DNA from: Streptomyces sp. CMB-StM0423
Lineage (GTDB): Bacteria > Actinomycetota > Actinomycetes > Streptomycetales > Streptomycetaceae
NCBI RefSeq assembly: GCF_002847285.1
Contig: NZ_CP025407.1
Coordinates: 558,001 to 622,000, forward strand
Direction of reading: 5' to 3'
Length of the DNA stretch: 64,000 bases
Shown: positions 52,381-60,819 of the stretch, piece by piece
Position numbering within the stretch: the stretch's first letter is position 1
How the letters are laid out: every line of letters begins with the position of its first letter
Translations under genes and position numbers: made by a program
Notes under the pieces: generated by a model
Database searches by the model: none
What the model saw: the letters and a program-made list of their open reading frames with translations, nothing else
Told to the model about the DNA's origin: nothing

Positions 52381-53195
52381 GCCCGCACCACGGACATCCC
52401 CTGCTCCTCGAACTCGCGCGCCCTGTCCGCCGCCCGGTCGTCCGTGACAAGCACGTCGATGTCCGCCGGCGGGCAGATCCGGGCGAAGGTGCGCACGCCG
52501 AGCTTGGTGGAGTCGGCGACCACCACGAGCTTCGCAGCCTGCGCGGCGAGCAGCGCGTTGATGCTCGCCTCGTGCTCGTCGCGGGCACTGGCGCCGTGCT
52601 CGGCGTCGACGGCGTCGGCGCCGACGAACGCGATGTCGAGGCGGATCTCGCGCAGGATGTGCCCGGCGAGCGGGCCGACCAGCTCGTACGAGGACGGCAT
52701 GGCGACGCCGCCGGAGACGACGACCTTCACACTGCGCCGCACGGCCAGCTCGGCGGCGATGTTGAGCGCGTTGGTGACGACGGTCACGGCGGGCTGGCCG
52801 TCGCCGCGGGCGCCGTCGCCGCGGGCGCCGTCGCCCTCGCCGTCGCCCCAGTCGGCGCGGGCGGCGAGCGCGCGGGCCACCGCGGCGGTGGTGGTGCCGC
52901 CGTTGAGGCCGACGACCATGCCGCGCTCGACCATGGCGGCCGCGGCCCGGCCGATGCGCTCCTTCTCGGCGGCGTCCCGCCCGGCGCGGTGGCGCAGCGG
53001 CAGGTCGTACGCCACGTCATTCGGCACCGCACCGCCGCGGGTGCGGACCAGCAACTGCTGCTCGGCCAACTGATCCAGATCGCGCCTGATGGTGGCCGCG
53101 GACACGGCCACCTCGACGGCCGCGGCCTCCACGTCGAGCCGGCCGCGCTCGGCCAGCAGCCGCAGCAGCGCACCGTGCCGTTCGTGCTGGTTCAA
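52377..53195 (-). CDS. DeoR/GlpR-family transcriptional regulator
   Basis: Protein of 272 residues. The N-terminal helix-turn-helix (RHGALLRLLAERGRLDV, VSAATIRRDLDQLAEQ) is followed by the DeoRC sensor domain (VGLNGGTTTAAVARAL, VVVSGGVAMPSSYELVGPLA, FVGADAVDAEHGA, VVVADSTKLG) that binds a sugar phosphate. Between them a Gly/Asp/Arg insert contains a tandem GARGD duplication. TTG 53195 is chosen because GGAGGA lies seven bases upstream; GTG 53210 overlaps that site. It probably controls itself, the coupled Gfo/Idh-GH89 genes and the divergent SIS gene. Confidence 0.93.
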   Translation of the reverse strand: MNQHERHGALLRLLAERGRLDVEAAAVEVAVSAATIRRDLDQLAEQQLLVRTRGGAVPNDVAYDLPLRHRAGRDAAEKERIGRAAAAMVERGMVVGLNGGTTTAAVARALAARADWGDGEGDGARGDGARGDGQPAVTVVTNALNIAAELAVRRSVKVVVSGGVAMPSSYELVGPLAGHILREIRLDIAFVGADAVDAEHGASARDEHEASINALLAAQAAKLVVVADSTKLGVRTFARICPPADIDVLVTDDRAADRAREFEEQGMSVVRA

Positions 53196-53212
53196 CCCGA
53201 ATCCTCCCACCT

Positions 53213-53232
53213 AAGATGCTTGAAGATGCTTG
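53213..53232. promoter_or_regulatory. Tandem direct repeat AAGATGCTTG x2, candidate DeoR operator
   Basis: Two identical, contiguous 10-mers lie just downstream of the -10 of the DeoR promoter and upstream of the divergent SIS gene, a position suited to repression of both. Confidence 0.6.
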
Positions 53233-53234
53233 GA

Positions 53235-53263
53235 ATTCTGCCTTAGCATGCACGATTGAACAA
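53235..53263 (-). promoter_or_regulatory. Candidate promoter of deoR-gfo-GH89
   Basis: Minus strand TTGTTC (53263-53258), 17-bp spacer, CAGAAT (53240-53235). The tandem repeat begins three bases beyond the -10. Confidence 0.55.
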
Positions 53264-53285
53264 TGGTTCTCACACAGGGCGGGCG

Positions 53286-54179
53286 ATGAAGATGACGTAC
53301 GTAGCCGCTGAGCTGGCCGATCAGCCCGCGTGCTGGCGCCGGGCGACGGAGCTGGCGGAGGTGCACGGGCCGCTGCTGCCGCAGCCCGGCGAGCGGGTCG
53401 CCGCCGTCGGCTGCGGCACCTCCTACTTCATGGCGCAGACCTACGCCGCGCTCCGCGAGGAGGCGGGCCAGGGCGAGACGGACGCCTTCCCCGCCTCGGG
53501 CTTCCCGGCGGGCCGGCGCTACGACCGGGTGCTGGCACTGACCCGCTCCGGCACCACCACGGAGGTGCTGCGGCTGCTGGGCACGCTGGGCGGCTCGGTG
53601 CGCACCACCGCGATCGTCGCCGACGGCGCCACGCCGGTGGCCGAGGCCGCGGACGACACGGTGGTGCTGGACTTCGCCGACGAGCGCTCCGTGGTGCAGA
53701 CCCGCTTCGCCACCACCGCACTGACCCTGCTCCGCGCCCACCTCGGGGTGCAGCCGGCCACGGCGGTGGAGGACGCGGAGCTGGCGCTCGTCGAGCCGCT
53801 GCCGCGGGGGCTGCTGGCCGCCCGGCAGTTCACCTTCCTCGGCGCCGGCTGGACCGTGGGCCTGGCGAACGAGGCGGCGCTGAAGATGCGCGAGGCGGCG
53901 CTGGCGTGGACGGAGTCGTACCCGGCGATGGAGTACCGGCACGGCCCCATCAGCATCACCACCTCGGGCACCGCGACCTGGATGATCGGCGACGCCCCCG
54001 CGGGTCTGGAGGATGAGGTGCACGCCACCGGCGCGCTCTGGGTCACCGGCGGGCTCGACCCGCTGGCCGAGCTGGTCCGGGCGCAGCGGCTGGCGGTGGC
54101 GCTGGCCGGCGCCCGCGGCCTGGACCCGGACGAGCCGCGCCACCTGACCCGTTCGGTGATCCTCAGCCCGGCGGGCTGA
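53286..54179 (+). CDS. SIS-domain sugar isomerase/deaminase-like protein
   Basis: Protein of 297 residues with two SIS subdomains. Phosphosugar contacts are VAAVGCGTSYFMAQ (near 40) and LTRSGTTTEVLRLL, then FLGAGWTVGLANEAALKMREAAL and ESYPAMEYRHGPIS, the last being the AgaS/GlmS isomerase pattern with Glu and His. The glutaminase half of GlmS is absent, so it should isomerise or deaminate an amino-sugar phosphate such as GlcN6P or GalN6P. ATG 53286 is used; an upstream TTG is less likely. It is divergent from deoR and its stop lies within a strong terminator stem. Confidence 0.9.
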   Translation: MKMTYVAAELADQPACWRRATELAEVHGPLLPQPGERVAAVGCGTSYFMAQTYAALREEAGQGETDAFPASGFPAGRRYDRVLALTRSGTTTEVLRLLGTLGGSVRTTAIVADGATPVAEAADDTVVLDFADERSVVQTRFATTALTLLRAHLGVQPATAVEDAELALVEPLPRGLLAARQFTFLGAGWTVGLANEAALKMREAALAWTESYPAMEYRHGPISITTSGTATWMIGDAPAGLEDEVHATGALWVTGGLDPLAELVRAQRLAVALAGARGLDPDEPRHLTRSVILSPAG

Positions 54180-54187
54180 GGATCACC
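54155..54187. terminator. Bidirectional terminator overlapping the SIS gene end
   Basis: Perfect 15-bp arms (54155-54169, 54173-54187) with a GGC loop. The stop codon 54177-54179 lies in the right arm, so the last eight sense codons are constrained by the hairpin. It also serves the convergent TPP enzyme gene. Confidence 0.88.
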
Positions 54188-54200
54188 CGGGACGGGTGGG

Positions 54201-55862
54201 TCAGAACGGGCCCTGGAGGGCGCCGAGCCGGTCGGTCAGCCGCAGGTTCTCGGTGTAGTCGACGGGGCAGGAGATGACGTCCACACCGTCGTGGGCGAGG
54301 GCGTCGCGCAGCGTGGGCAGCAGTTCGTCCGCGGACTTCACCGCGTGCCCGCGGGCGCCGAAGCTCTCCGCGTACGTCACCAGGTCCGGGTTGGCGAAGC
54401 GGGTGTGGGAGTGGCGCCCCATCTCCAGCTCCATCTTCCAGGTGATCAGCCCGTACTCGTCGTCGACGAGGACGAGCACCGTCATCGGGATGTTTTCGCG
54501 GACGGCGGTCTCCAGCTCCTGGGAGTTCATCAGGAACGCACCGTCGCCGGTCATCGCCAGCACCTGCGCGTCGGGCCGGGCGAGCTTGGCGCCGATGGCG
54601 CCGGGCACGGCGAAGCCCATGGTGGACAGGCCGTTGGAGATCAGGCAGGTGTTCGGCTCGTACGTGGGGAAGAGCCGGGCCATCCACATCTTGCCGGCGC
54701 CGGTGTCGACCAGCACCACGTCCTCGCGGCCCAGCGCCTCGCGGACATCGGATACGACGCGCTGCGGGGCGAGGGGGAAGGACGAGTTGCGGCGGCCGTG
54801 GGCCAGTTCCTCGGCGAGCAGGCCGCGGATGAGCCGGCCGTCGCCGTGGAAGGTGCGGCCGACGGCCTCCCCGAGGCCGTCGAGCGAGGACGACGGGTCG
54901 CCGAGCACGCCGACCGCGACCGGGTAGTGGGAGTCGACCTCGGCCGGGAACTGGTGCAGGTGCAGGATCTGCTTGTCGCCCTGCGGGTTGATCTTGACCG
55001 GGTCGAACTCCTGCAGCTCGTACCCGACGCAGATGAGGACGTCGGCGTTGTCGAAGCCGAAGTTGGTGTAGTCGTGCCGCATGAAGCCGACGGCGCCCAG
55101 CGCGTTGGGGTGGTCGTCGGGGAAGACGCCCTTGCCGTTGAAGGTCGTCGCCACCGGGATGTCGAGCCGCTCGGAGAAGCGGATAAGGGCGTCCTTGGCG
55201 CCGGCCCGGGTCGCGCCGTGGCCGGCCAGCAGGATGGGGCGCGAGGCGCCCGCCAGCACCTCGGCGGCGCGCTCCAGTTGCGCCGGGGACGGGGCCTCGG
55301 GGCGCGGCCTGTTGATGGGAAGGGGGTTCAGCGGCGGGTCGGGGACGACACCCTCTATGTCCTCGGGCAGGGCGAGGAAGACCGCGCCGGGCCGCTCGCT
55401 CTGCGCGGTCTTGAACGCCTGGCGCACCATCTCCGGCACCGCGCCCGGGGCCCGTACCTGCTGGGACCAGTCGGTGACCGGGGCGAACATCGCGGGCAGG
55501 TCGATGACCTGGTGCGACTCCTTGTGCACCCGGTCGAGACCGCCCTGCGCGGCGAGCGCGACCACCGGGGTGCTGTTGGTGTGCGCGTCGGCGACGCCGA
55601 GCAGCAGGTTGATGGCCCCGGGGCCGAGGGTCGCGGAGCACACCCCCGCGCGGCCGGTGATACGGCCGTACATCTCCGCCATGAACGACGCACCCTGCTC
55701 GTGGCGCACCAGGACGTAGTCGATGGACGGTGAGGCGTTGACGGCGTCGACGAAGCGGATGTTCTCCTCGCCCGGCACGCCGAAGACGTGCGTCACGCCC
55801 TCCGCCTCCAGGCAGCGCACCAGAAGGTGCGCCACGTCTTCGGGGGTGTCTGCAGTGCTCAT
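54201..55862 (-). CDS. Thiamine-pyrophosphate enzyme, acetolactate synthase large-subunit-like
   Basis: Protein of 553 residues with the three TPP-enzyme domains. The catalytic Glu lies in VRHEQGASFMAEMYGR, the central domain has GHGATRAGA, and the TPP/Mg motif is MTGDGAFLMNSQELETAVRENIP (in two parts) with EYGLI. No small regulatory subunit gene follows, unlike ilvB-ilvN. This fits a catabolic acetolactate synthase or another decarboxylase or carboligase of the family. ATG 55862 gives the usual family N-terminus; a GTG nine codons upstream is possible. It diverges from helD. Confidence 0.9.
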   Translation of the reverse strand: MSTADTPEDVAHLLVRCLEAEGVTHVFGVPGEENIRFVDAVNASPSIDYVLVRHEQGASFMAEMYGRITGRAGVCSATLGPGAINLLLGVADAHTNSTPVVALAAQGGLDRVHKESHQVIDLPAMFAPVTDWSQQVRAPGAVPEMVRQAFKTAQSERPGAVFLALPEDIEGVVPDPPLNPLPINRPRPEAPSPAQLERAAEVLAGASRPILLAGHGATRAGAKDALIRFSERLDIPVATTFNGKGVFPDDHPNALGAVGFMRHDYTNFGFDNADVLICVGYELQEFDPVKINPQGDKQILHLHQFPAEVDSHYPVAVGVLGDPSSSLDGLGEAVGRTFHGDGRLIRGLLAEELAHGRRNSSFPLAPQRVVSDVREALGREDVVLVDTGAGKMWMARLFPTYEPNTCLISNGLSTMGFAVPGAIGAKLARPDAQVLAMTGDGAFLMNSQELETAVRENIPMTVLVLVDDEYGLITWKMELEMGRHSHTRFANPDLVTYAESFGARGHAVKSADELLPTLRDALAHDGVDVISCPVDYTENLRLTDRLGALQGPF

Positions 55863-55894
55863 GCCCCGAGCGTAACCTGCGGGGCACACGCGAA

Positions 55895-55922
55895 AGGCTC
55901 CGCCGGAATTCGGTCGGAGCCT
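55895..55922. promoter_or_regulatory. Inverted repeat overlapping the putative helD promoter
   Basis: Arms AGGCTCCG and CGGAGCCT flank a 12-base centre. A TATGCT at 55931-55936 could be the helD -10, with the repeat covering its -35 position; this is a plausible operator. The palindromic rifamycin-associated element known ahead of some helR genes was not recognised. Confidence 0.45.
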
Positions 55923-56022
55923 GGGAATGCTATGCTGGGGAATTCTCTGCGCACATTCAGAAATCGTGAACTAGCGCTGGGAGAAAGTGCGATGCGGGCA
56001 TTCTATCCGTGCAGGAGTTGAA

Positions 56023-58311
56023 TTGTCAAACGAGGTGTCGGACGAGGTGCAGAACGAGGAAATGCGACGGGAGCAGGAATTCCTTGACCTGCTCCGGCAG
56101 CGCCTCACCGAGCTGCGCGACGGCGCGGCGGCGGGGGTGCAGGCGGCCCTGGGCCGGGACGGGGGCAACACCCTCCAGGCCAGACTGGAACGCGACGTGC
56201 TGGTGGCGGAACAGTCCGGGCTGCTGGCCGCGTTCAACGCCGGCGAGCACGGCCTGTGCTTCGGCCGGCTGAGCTTCCGCGACGGCCGCGACCACCACAT
56301 CGGCCGCATCGGCATGCGCGCGGACGACGAGGAGCGCACGCCGCTCGTCGTCGACTGGCGGGCCGAGGTGGCCCGCCCCTTCTATCTCGCCACCGGTCAC
56401 ACCCCTATGGGCCTGCGCCGGCGGCGGCACATCTCCACCGAGGGCGGCCCCGGTGGCCGGCGGGTCACGGGCCTGCACGACGAGATCCTCGACCTCACCG
56501 ACACCGAGCGCACCGGTCTGGAGGGCGCCGACGCCGACGCGGTGCTCCTCGCCGCGCTCGACGCCGCCCGCACCGGCCGGATGCACGACATCGTGCAGAC
56601 CATCCAGGCCGACCAGGACCGCATCATCCGCGCCCCGCACCGCGGCGTCCTCGTGGTCGAGGGCGGGCCCGGCACCGGCAAGACCGCCGTGGCCCTGCAC
56701 CGCGCCGCCTATCTGCTCTACGCCCACCGCGAGCAGCTCGCCCGCCGCGCGGTGCTCATCGTCGGCCCCGGCCCCGCCTTCCTCGGCTACATCTCCGAGG
56801 TGCTGCCCGCCCTCGGCGAGACCGGCGTGCTGCTGGCCACCCCCGGCGAGCTGTTCCCCGGCGTCGACGCCACCGGCACCGACACTCCCGCGGCGGCGGC
56901 GGTCAAGGGCGGCACGGCGATGGCCGGCGCGCTCGCCGCGTACCTCGAAGACCGCCAGCGGCTGCCGGAGTCGACCGTCGTCATCCCGCACGAGGACGGC
57001 GAGCTGCACCTCGACCACTGGCTGGCCAACGCCGCCCGCCGGCGTGCCCGGGACACCGAGCTGCCGCACAACGCGGCCCAGCCGCACTTCGCGTTCAACG
57101 TCATCGACGGGCTGACCCGGCAGCTCACCGACCGCCTCGGCGAGGACCCGTTCGGCGAGGAGAACCTGCTGGGCCCCGACGACATCGCCCAGCTCGGCAA
57201 GGCGGTCGCCGCGAACGAGGAGGTGCACGCGGCCATCGCGGAGCTGTGGCCGCTGCTGACGCCCCAGGAGCTGGTCGCGGACTTCCTCGCGGAGCCCGTG
57301 CACCTGCCGGAGGCGGACGGGGAGTTGATCCGCCGCGCCGGCGGACGCTGGACGCCTGCGGACGTGCCGCTGCTGGACGAGGCGGCGGAGCTGCTGGGGG
57401 ACGACGGCCCGGCGCAGGCGGCGGCGCGGGCGCGCGCGGAGGCGGAGCGGCAGGAGCGGATCGCGTACGCGCAGGGGGTGCTGGAGATGTCGTACGGCTC
57501 GCGCACCCAGGAGTTCGAGGACCGCGACGACGACGAGGCCGAGGTGCTGGCCGCGCACGACCTCATCGACGCGGAGCGGCTGGCCGAGCGCCAGGAGGAG
57601 GCCGACCACCGGACCGCGGCGGAGCGGGCGGCGGCGGACCGGACCTGGGCCTTCGGCCACATCATCGTCGACGAGGCGCAGGAGTTGTCGCCGATGGCGT
57701 GGCGGCTGCTGATGCGGCGCTGCCCGACCCGGTCGATGACGCTGGTCGGCGACCCGGCGCAGACGGCGGAGCCGGGGGCGTGCGGGGCGTGGGAGGCGAT
57801 CCTCGGCCCGTATGTGGACAAGCGCTTCGAGCACATCACGCTGGGCGTCAACTACCGTACGCCGGCGGAGATCATGGCGGTCGCGGCCGAGGTCGCGCGG
57901 GCGGAGGACCCCGGGTACACGCCGCCGCGCTCGGTGCGCGCCACGGGTATACGCCCCTGGGCGGAGCGCGCCGGGGAGTCGCCCGGCGCCGTGCCCGCGG
58001 CGGTCACGGCGGCCGTGGCCCGCGAGTCGGGCGGTGCGGGGCGGCTGGCGGTGATCGCGCCGCGGGAACTGCTGCCGGCGCTGGCGGTGGCGCTGCCCGG
58101 CGCCGCCTCGGGCGCGGCGCCGGACCTGACGCGGCCGGTGGTGCTGCTCGGGCCGCGGCAGGCGAAGGGGCTGGAGTTCGACACGGTGATCGTGGCGGAG
58201 CCGGCGCTCTTCGGGGGCAGCGACCTGTACGTGGCCCTGACCCGGGCGACGCAGCGCCTCGGCGTCGTGTATGCGGACGCGCTGCCGCCGGCACTCGGCG
58301 GTCTCGTGTAG
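56023..58311 (+). CDS. helD: HelD-type ATPase that recycles RNA polymerase
   Basis: Protein of 762 residues of the HelD/HelR group within superfamily 1. A coiled N-terminal arm (about 1-60) would reach the polymerase secondary channel. Walker A is VVEGGPGTGKTAVALHRAAY, Walker B/motif II IIVDEAQELSPMAW, motif III LVGDPAQT, and the C-terminal motifs include LGVNYRTPAEI and YVALTRATQRLGV. HelD proteins pull stalled polymerase off DNA, and actinobacterial HelR also dislodges rifamycins. TTG 56023 is chosen for AGGAG five bases upstream and the fit of the N-terminus. Confidence 0.92.
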   Translation: MSNEVSDEVQNEEMRREQEFLDLLRQRLTELRDGAAAGVQAALGRDGGNTLQARLERDVLVAEQSGLLAAFNAGEHGLCFGRLSFRDGRDHHIGRIGMRADDEERTPLVVDWRAEVARPFYLATGHTPMGLRRRRHISTEGGPGGRRVTGLHDEILDLTDTERTGLEGADADAVLLAALDAARTGRMHDIVQTIQADQDRIIRAPHRGVLVVEGGPGTGKTAVALHRAAYLLYAHREQLARRAVLIVGPGPAFLGYISEVLPALGETGVLLATPGELFPGVDATGTDTPAAAAVKGGTAMAGALAAYLEDRQRLPESTVVIPHEDGELHLDHWLANAARRRARDTELPHNAAQPHFAFNVIDGLTRQLTDRLGEDPFGEENLLGPDDIAQLGKAVAANEEVHAAIAELWPLLTPQELVADFLAEPVHLPEADGELIRRAGGRWTPADVPLLDEAAELLGDDGPAQAAARARAEAERQERIAYAQGVLEMSYGSRTQEFEDRDDDEAEVLAAHDLIDAERLAERQEEADHRTAAERAAADRTWAFGHIIVDEAQELSPMAWRLLMRRCPTRSMTLVGDPAQTAEPGACGAWEAILGPYVDKRFEHITLGVNYRTPAEIMAVAAEVARAEDPGYTPPRSVRATGIRPWAERAGESPGAVPAAVTAAVARESGGAGRLAVIAPRELLPALAVALPGAASGAAPDLTRPVVLLGPRQAKGLEFDTVIVAEPALFGGSDLYVALTRATQRLGVVYADALPPALGGLV

Positions 58312-58327
58312 CGCGGGAAAGTCGGCA

Positions 58328-58361
58328 CGCCGCACCGGACCGGGAGGAGCCCGGTGCGGCG
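58328..58361. terminator. Hairpin between convergent helD and GH3 genes
   Basis: Arms CGCCGCACCGG and CCGGTGCGGCG with a 12-base loop, 17 bp after the helD stop. Confidence 0.75.
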
Positions 58362-58398
58362 CGCCCGCCCGGCCGGCGGCCGGGCTGTCAGGGGGCTC

Positions 58399-60819
58399 TC
58401 ACCCGCCGTCCGGCGCCGCGGCGGGTGCGCCCGGGTCGCGGTGCGGGTCGAACTCGGCGTGCATCCTGCGGGTGTGGTCCACGTACCGCGGCGGGCCGGT
58501 CAGCGTCACCTCCGCGGTGAGCCGCGGCGCCGCGCTCGATGCGGAGAGCCGCAGCTCCAGCGCGCCCGGCTCCACCACGCGGCGCCCGTCGCGGCCGGTG
58601 AACGACACCACGTCGGCCGGTACGACGGCCCGTACCCGGCGCTCCTCCCCCGCGCGCAGCGCCACCCGGGCGTAGCCGACGAGGCGCTGCACGGGCTGCA
58701 CGACGGAGGCCACGGGGTCGTGCAGATAGAGCTGGACGACCTCGGTGCCGTCCCGCCCGCCGGTGTTGCGGAGGGTGAAGGACAGCGCGAACTCGCCGTC
58801 GGTGGCGCACTCGTAGGCCGCCACCTCCAGGCCGGACCAGGCGAAGGTCGTGTACGACAGCCCGTGGCCGAAGGCGAACGCCGCGGTCGGGTCGACGTTG
58901 GACACCTCGTTCGCCTGGCCGAGACGGGGCGCGAGGTACGTCGTCGGCTGCGCCCCCGGGCCGCGCGGCACGCTGACGGGCAGCCGGCCCGACGGGTTCG
59001 TCCGCCCGCCGAGCACGCCGGCCACGGCCGTCGTGCCCTCCTCGCCCGGGAAGAACGACTGCACGATCGCGGCCGCCTCGCCCGCCGCCCGCCCGAGCGC
59101 GTACGGCCGCCCGGCCAGCAGCACGGGCACCACCGGGGTCCCGCTGTCCAGCAGGGCGTCGAGCAGGTCCTGCTGGACGCCGGGCAGCGCCACCGACTCG
59201 GCGTCGCAGCCCTCGCCGCTGGTGCCGCGGCCGAAGAGCCCGGCGCGGTCGCCGAGCGCCGCGATCACGACGTCGGCCGCGCGGGCGGCCCGTAGCGCCG
59301 CGGCGAAACCGCCCTTCTCCGGGCCGTCGACGGAGCAGCCGGCGGCGACGGTGACGGTGGCGTCCGGGAACTCCCGGCGCAGCGCCTCGTGGAGCGTGGG
59401 CAGCCCGATCCCGACCGGGGTCGCGGGGTGCTTGACGCCGACGTGGACGGGGAACGAGTAGCAGCCGAGGACGGCGTGCGGCTCCTCGGCGTTGGGGCCG
59501 ACGAGGGCGATACGGCGCGGGCGGTCCAGCGGCAGGGTGCCGTCGTTGGCGAGGAGGACCACGGCCCGCTCGGCGACCTCGCGGGCCAGCTCCCGGTTGC
59601 CGGCGGAGTCCAGGTCGACGGTGCCGCGCACCGCGTCCGGCGCCGCGCCCGCGTCCGCCAGCGCCTCCGGCACCGGCGACCAGCCGGCGTCCAGCAGCCC
59701 CAGCCGGACCTTCTGCGTCAGCACCCGGCGCAGCGCCCGGTCGACCAGGGCCTCGTCGACCCGCCCGTCCGCGATCGCCGCGAGCAGCGGCGGCCCGAAG
59801 GTCTTGACCGTCGGCAGCTCCACGTCCACCCCGGCGGCGAGCGCGGCGCCGGCGGCGCCGGCCCAGTCGCCGGCCACGCCGTGCAGCGTACGGAGGAACG
59901 AGATGCCGAAGTAGTCGGCCACGACGGTGCCTTCGAAGCCCCAGGTGTCCCGCAGCAGCCCGGTCAGCAGCGACGCGTCGGCCGCGGAGGGCACGCCGTC
60001 GGTGTCGGTGTACGAGCTCATCACAGAACCCACGCCGCTCTCCCGCAGCGCCATCTCGAACGGCGGCAGCAGCACGTCCGCGCGCTCGCGCTCGCCCACG
60101 GCGACCGGCGCGAGGTTGCGGCCGGCGCGGGAGGCGGAGTAGCCGACGAAGTGCTTGAGGGTGGCGAGGACGCCGGCGGACTGCAGGCCCTGGATGTACG
60201 CGGTGGCCACCGTGCCGACGAGGTAAGGGTCCTCGCCGATGGTCTCCTCCACCCGGCCCCAGCGCACGTCGCGTACGACGTCCAGGACCGGCGCGAGCCC
60301 CTGGTGGACGCCCACGGCCCGCATGTCCCGGCCGATGGCCGCGGCCATCCGCCGCACCAGCGCCGGGTCGAACGTCGCGCCCCACGACAGCGGCACGGGG
60401 TACGCGGTCGCGCCCCAGGTCGCGAAGCCGGCCAGGCACTCCTCGTGGGCGAGGGCCGGGATGCCGAAGCGCCCGGCGGCCACCACCCGCTCCTGGGTGC
60501 GCTGCAGCGACAGCGCGCCGAGCGCGGGGTCGACGGGCGCGGTGCCGAACGGCCGCGTCAACTGGCCGAGCCCGGCCGGCAGCAGCGCGCCGAGGTCGGC
60601 TGCCTCCTCCATCTCGTGCTGGTACGGCGCCACTTCGCCGCCTTCGGCGGAGGCGCCGACCCAGACCCCGAAGAGCTGGGCGACCTTCTCCTCCACGCTC
60701 ATGGCGGCGATGAGCGCCGACACGCGGGTGCCGGTGTCGTGTGCGGGGTCGTTCCACACGGGGGTGGCCGTGTCCGGGGCGTCTGCCCGGGGTGTCTCTA
60801 CTGCCACGTTCGCGGTCAC
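58399..60819 (-). CDS. GH3 beta-glycosidase
   Basis: Protein of 806 residues. The N-terminal barrel (about 30-370) has LAHEECLAGF, the substrate Lys-His in LATLKHFVGYSASRAGRN and the nucleophile Asp in GFEGTVVADYFG. The alpha/beta sandwich follows (VVVIAALGDRAG region), and the C-terminus is a fibronectin-III-like domain. No signal peptide is present, so it would hydrolyse imported oligosaccharides (beta-glucosides or beta-xylosides). GTG 60819 overlaps the permease stop (GTGA) and GGAGG lies just upstream, indicating coupling. It is the last gene of the sugar importer operon. Confidence 0.93.
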   Translation of the reverse strand: MTANVAVETPRADAPDTATPVWNDPAHDTGTRVSALIAAMSVEEKVAQLFGVWVGASAEGGEVAPYQHEMEEAADLGALLPAGLGQLTRPFGTAPVDPALGALSLQRTQERVVAAGRFGIPALAHEECLAGFATWGATAYPVPLSWGATFDPALVRRMAAAIGRDMRAVGVHQGLAPVLDVVRDVRWGRVEETIGEDPYLVGTVATAYIQGLQSAGVLATLKHFVGYSASRAGRNLAPVAVGERERADVLLPPFEMALRESGVGSVMSSYTDTDGVPSAADASLLTGLLRDTWGFEGTVVADYFGISFLRTLHGVAGDWAGAAGAALAAGVDVELPTVKTFGPPLLAAIADGRVDEALVDRALRRVLTQKVRLGLLDAGWSPVPEALADAGAAPDAVRGTVDLDSAGNRELAREVAERAVVLLANDGTLPLDRPRRIALVGPNAEEPHAVLGCYSFPVHVGVKHPATPVGIGLPTLHEALRREFPDATVTVAAGCSVDGPEKGGFAAALRAARAADVVIAALGDRAGLFGRGTSGEGCDAESVALPGVQQDLLDALLDSGTPVVPVLLAGRPYALGRAAGEAAAIVQSFFPGEEGTTAVAGVLGGRTNPSGRLPVSVPRGPGAQPTTYLAPRLGQANEVSNVDPTAAFAFGHGLSYTTFAWSGLEVAAYECATDGEFALSFTLRNTGGRDGTEVVQLYLHDPVASVVQPVQRLVGYARVALRAGEERRVRAVVPADVVSFTGRDGRRVVEPGALELRLSASSAAPRLTAEVTLTGPPRYVDHTRRMHAEFDPHRDPGAPAAAPDGG

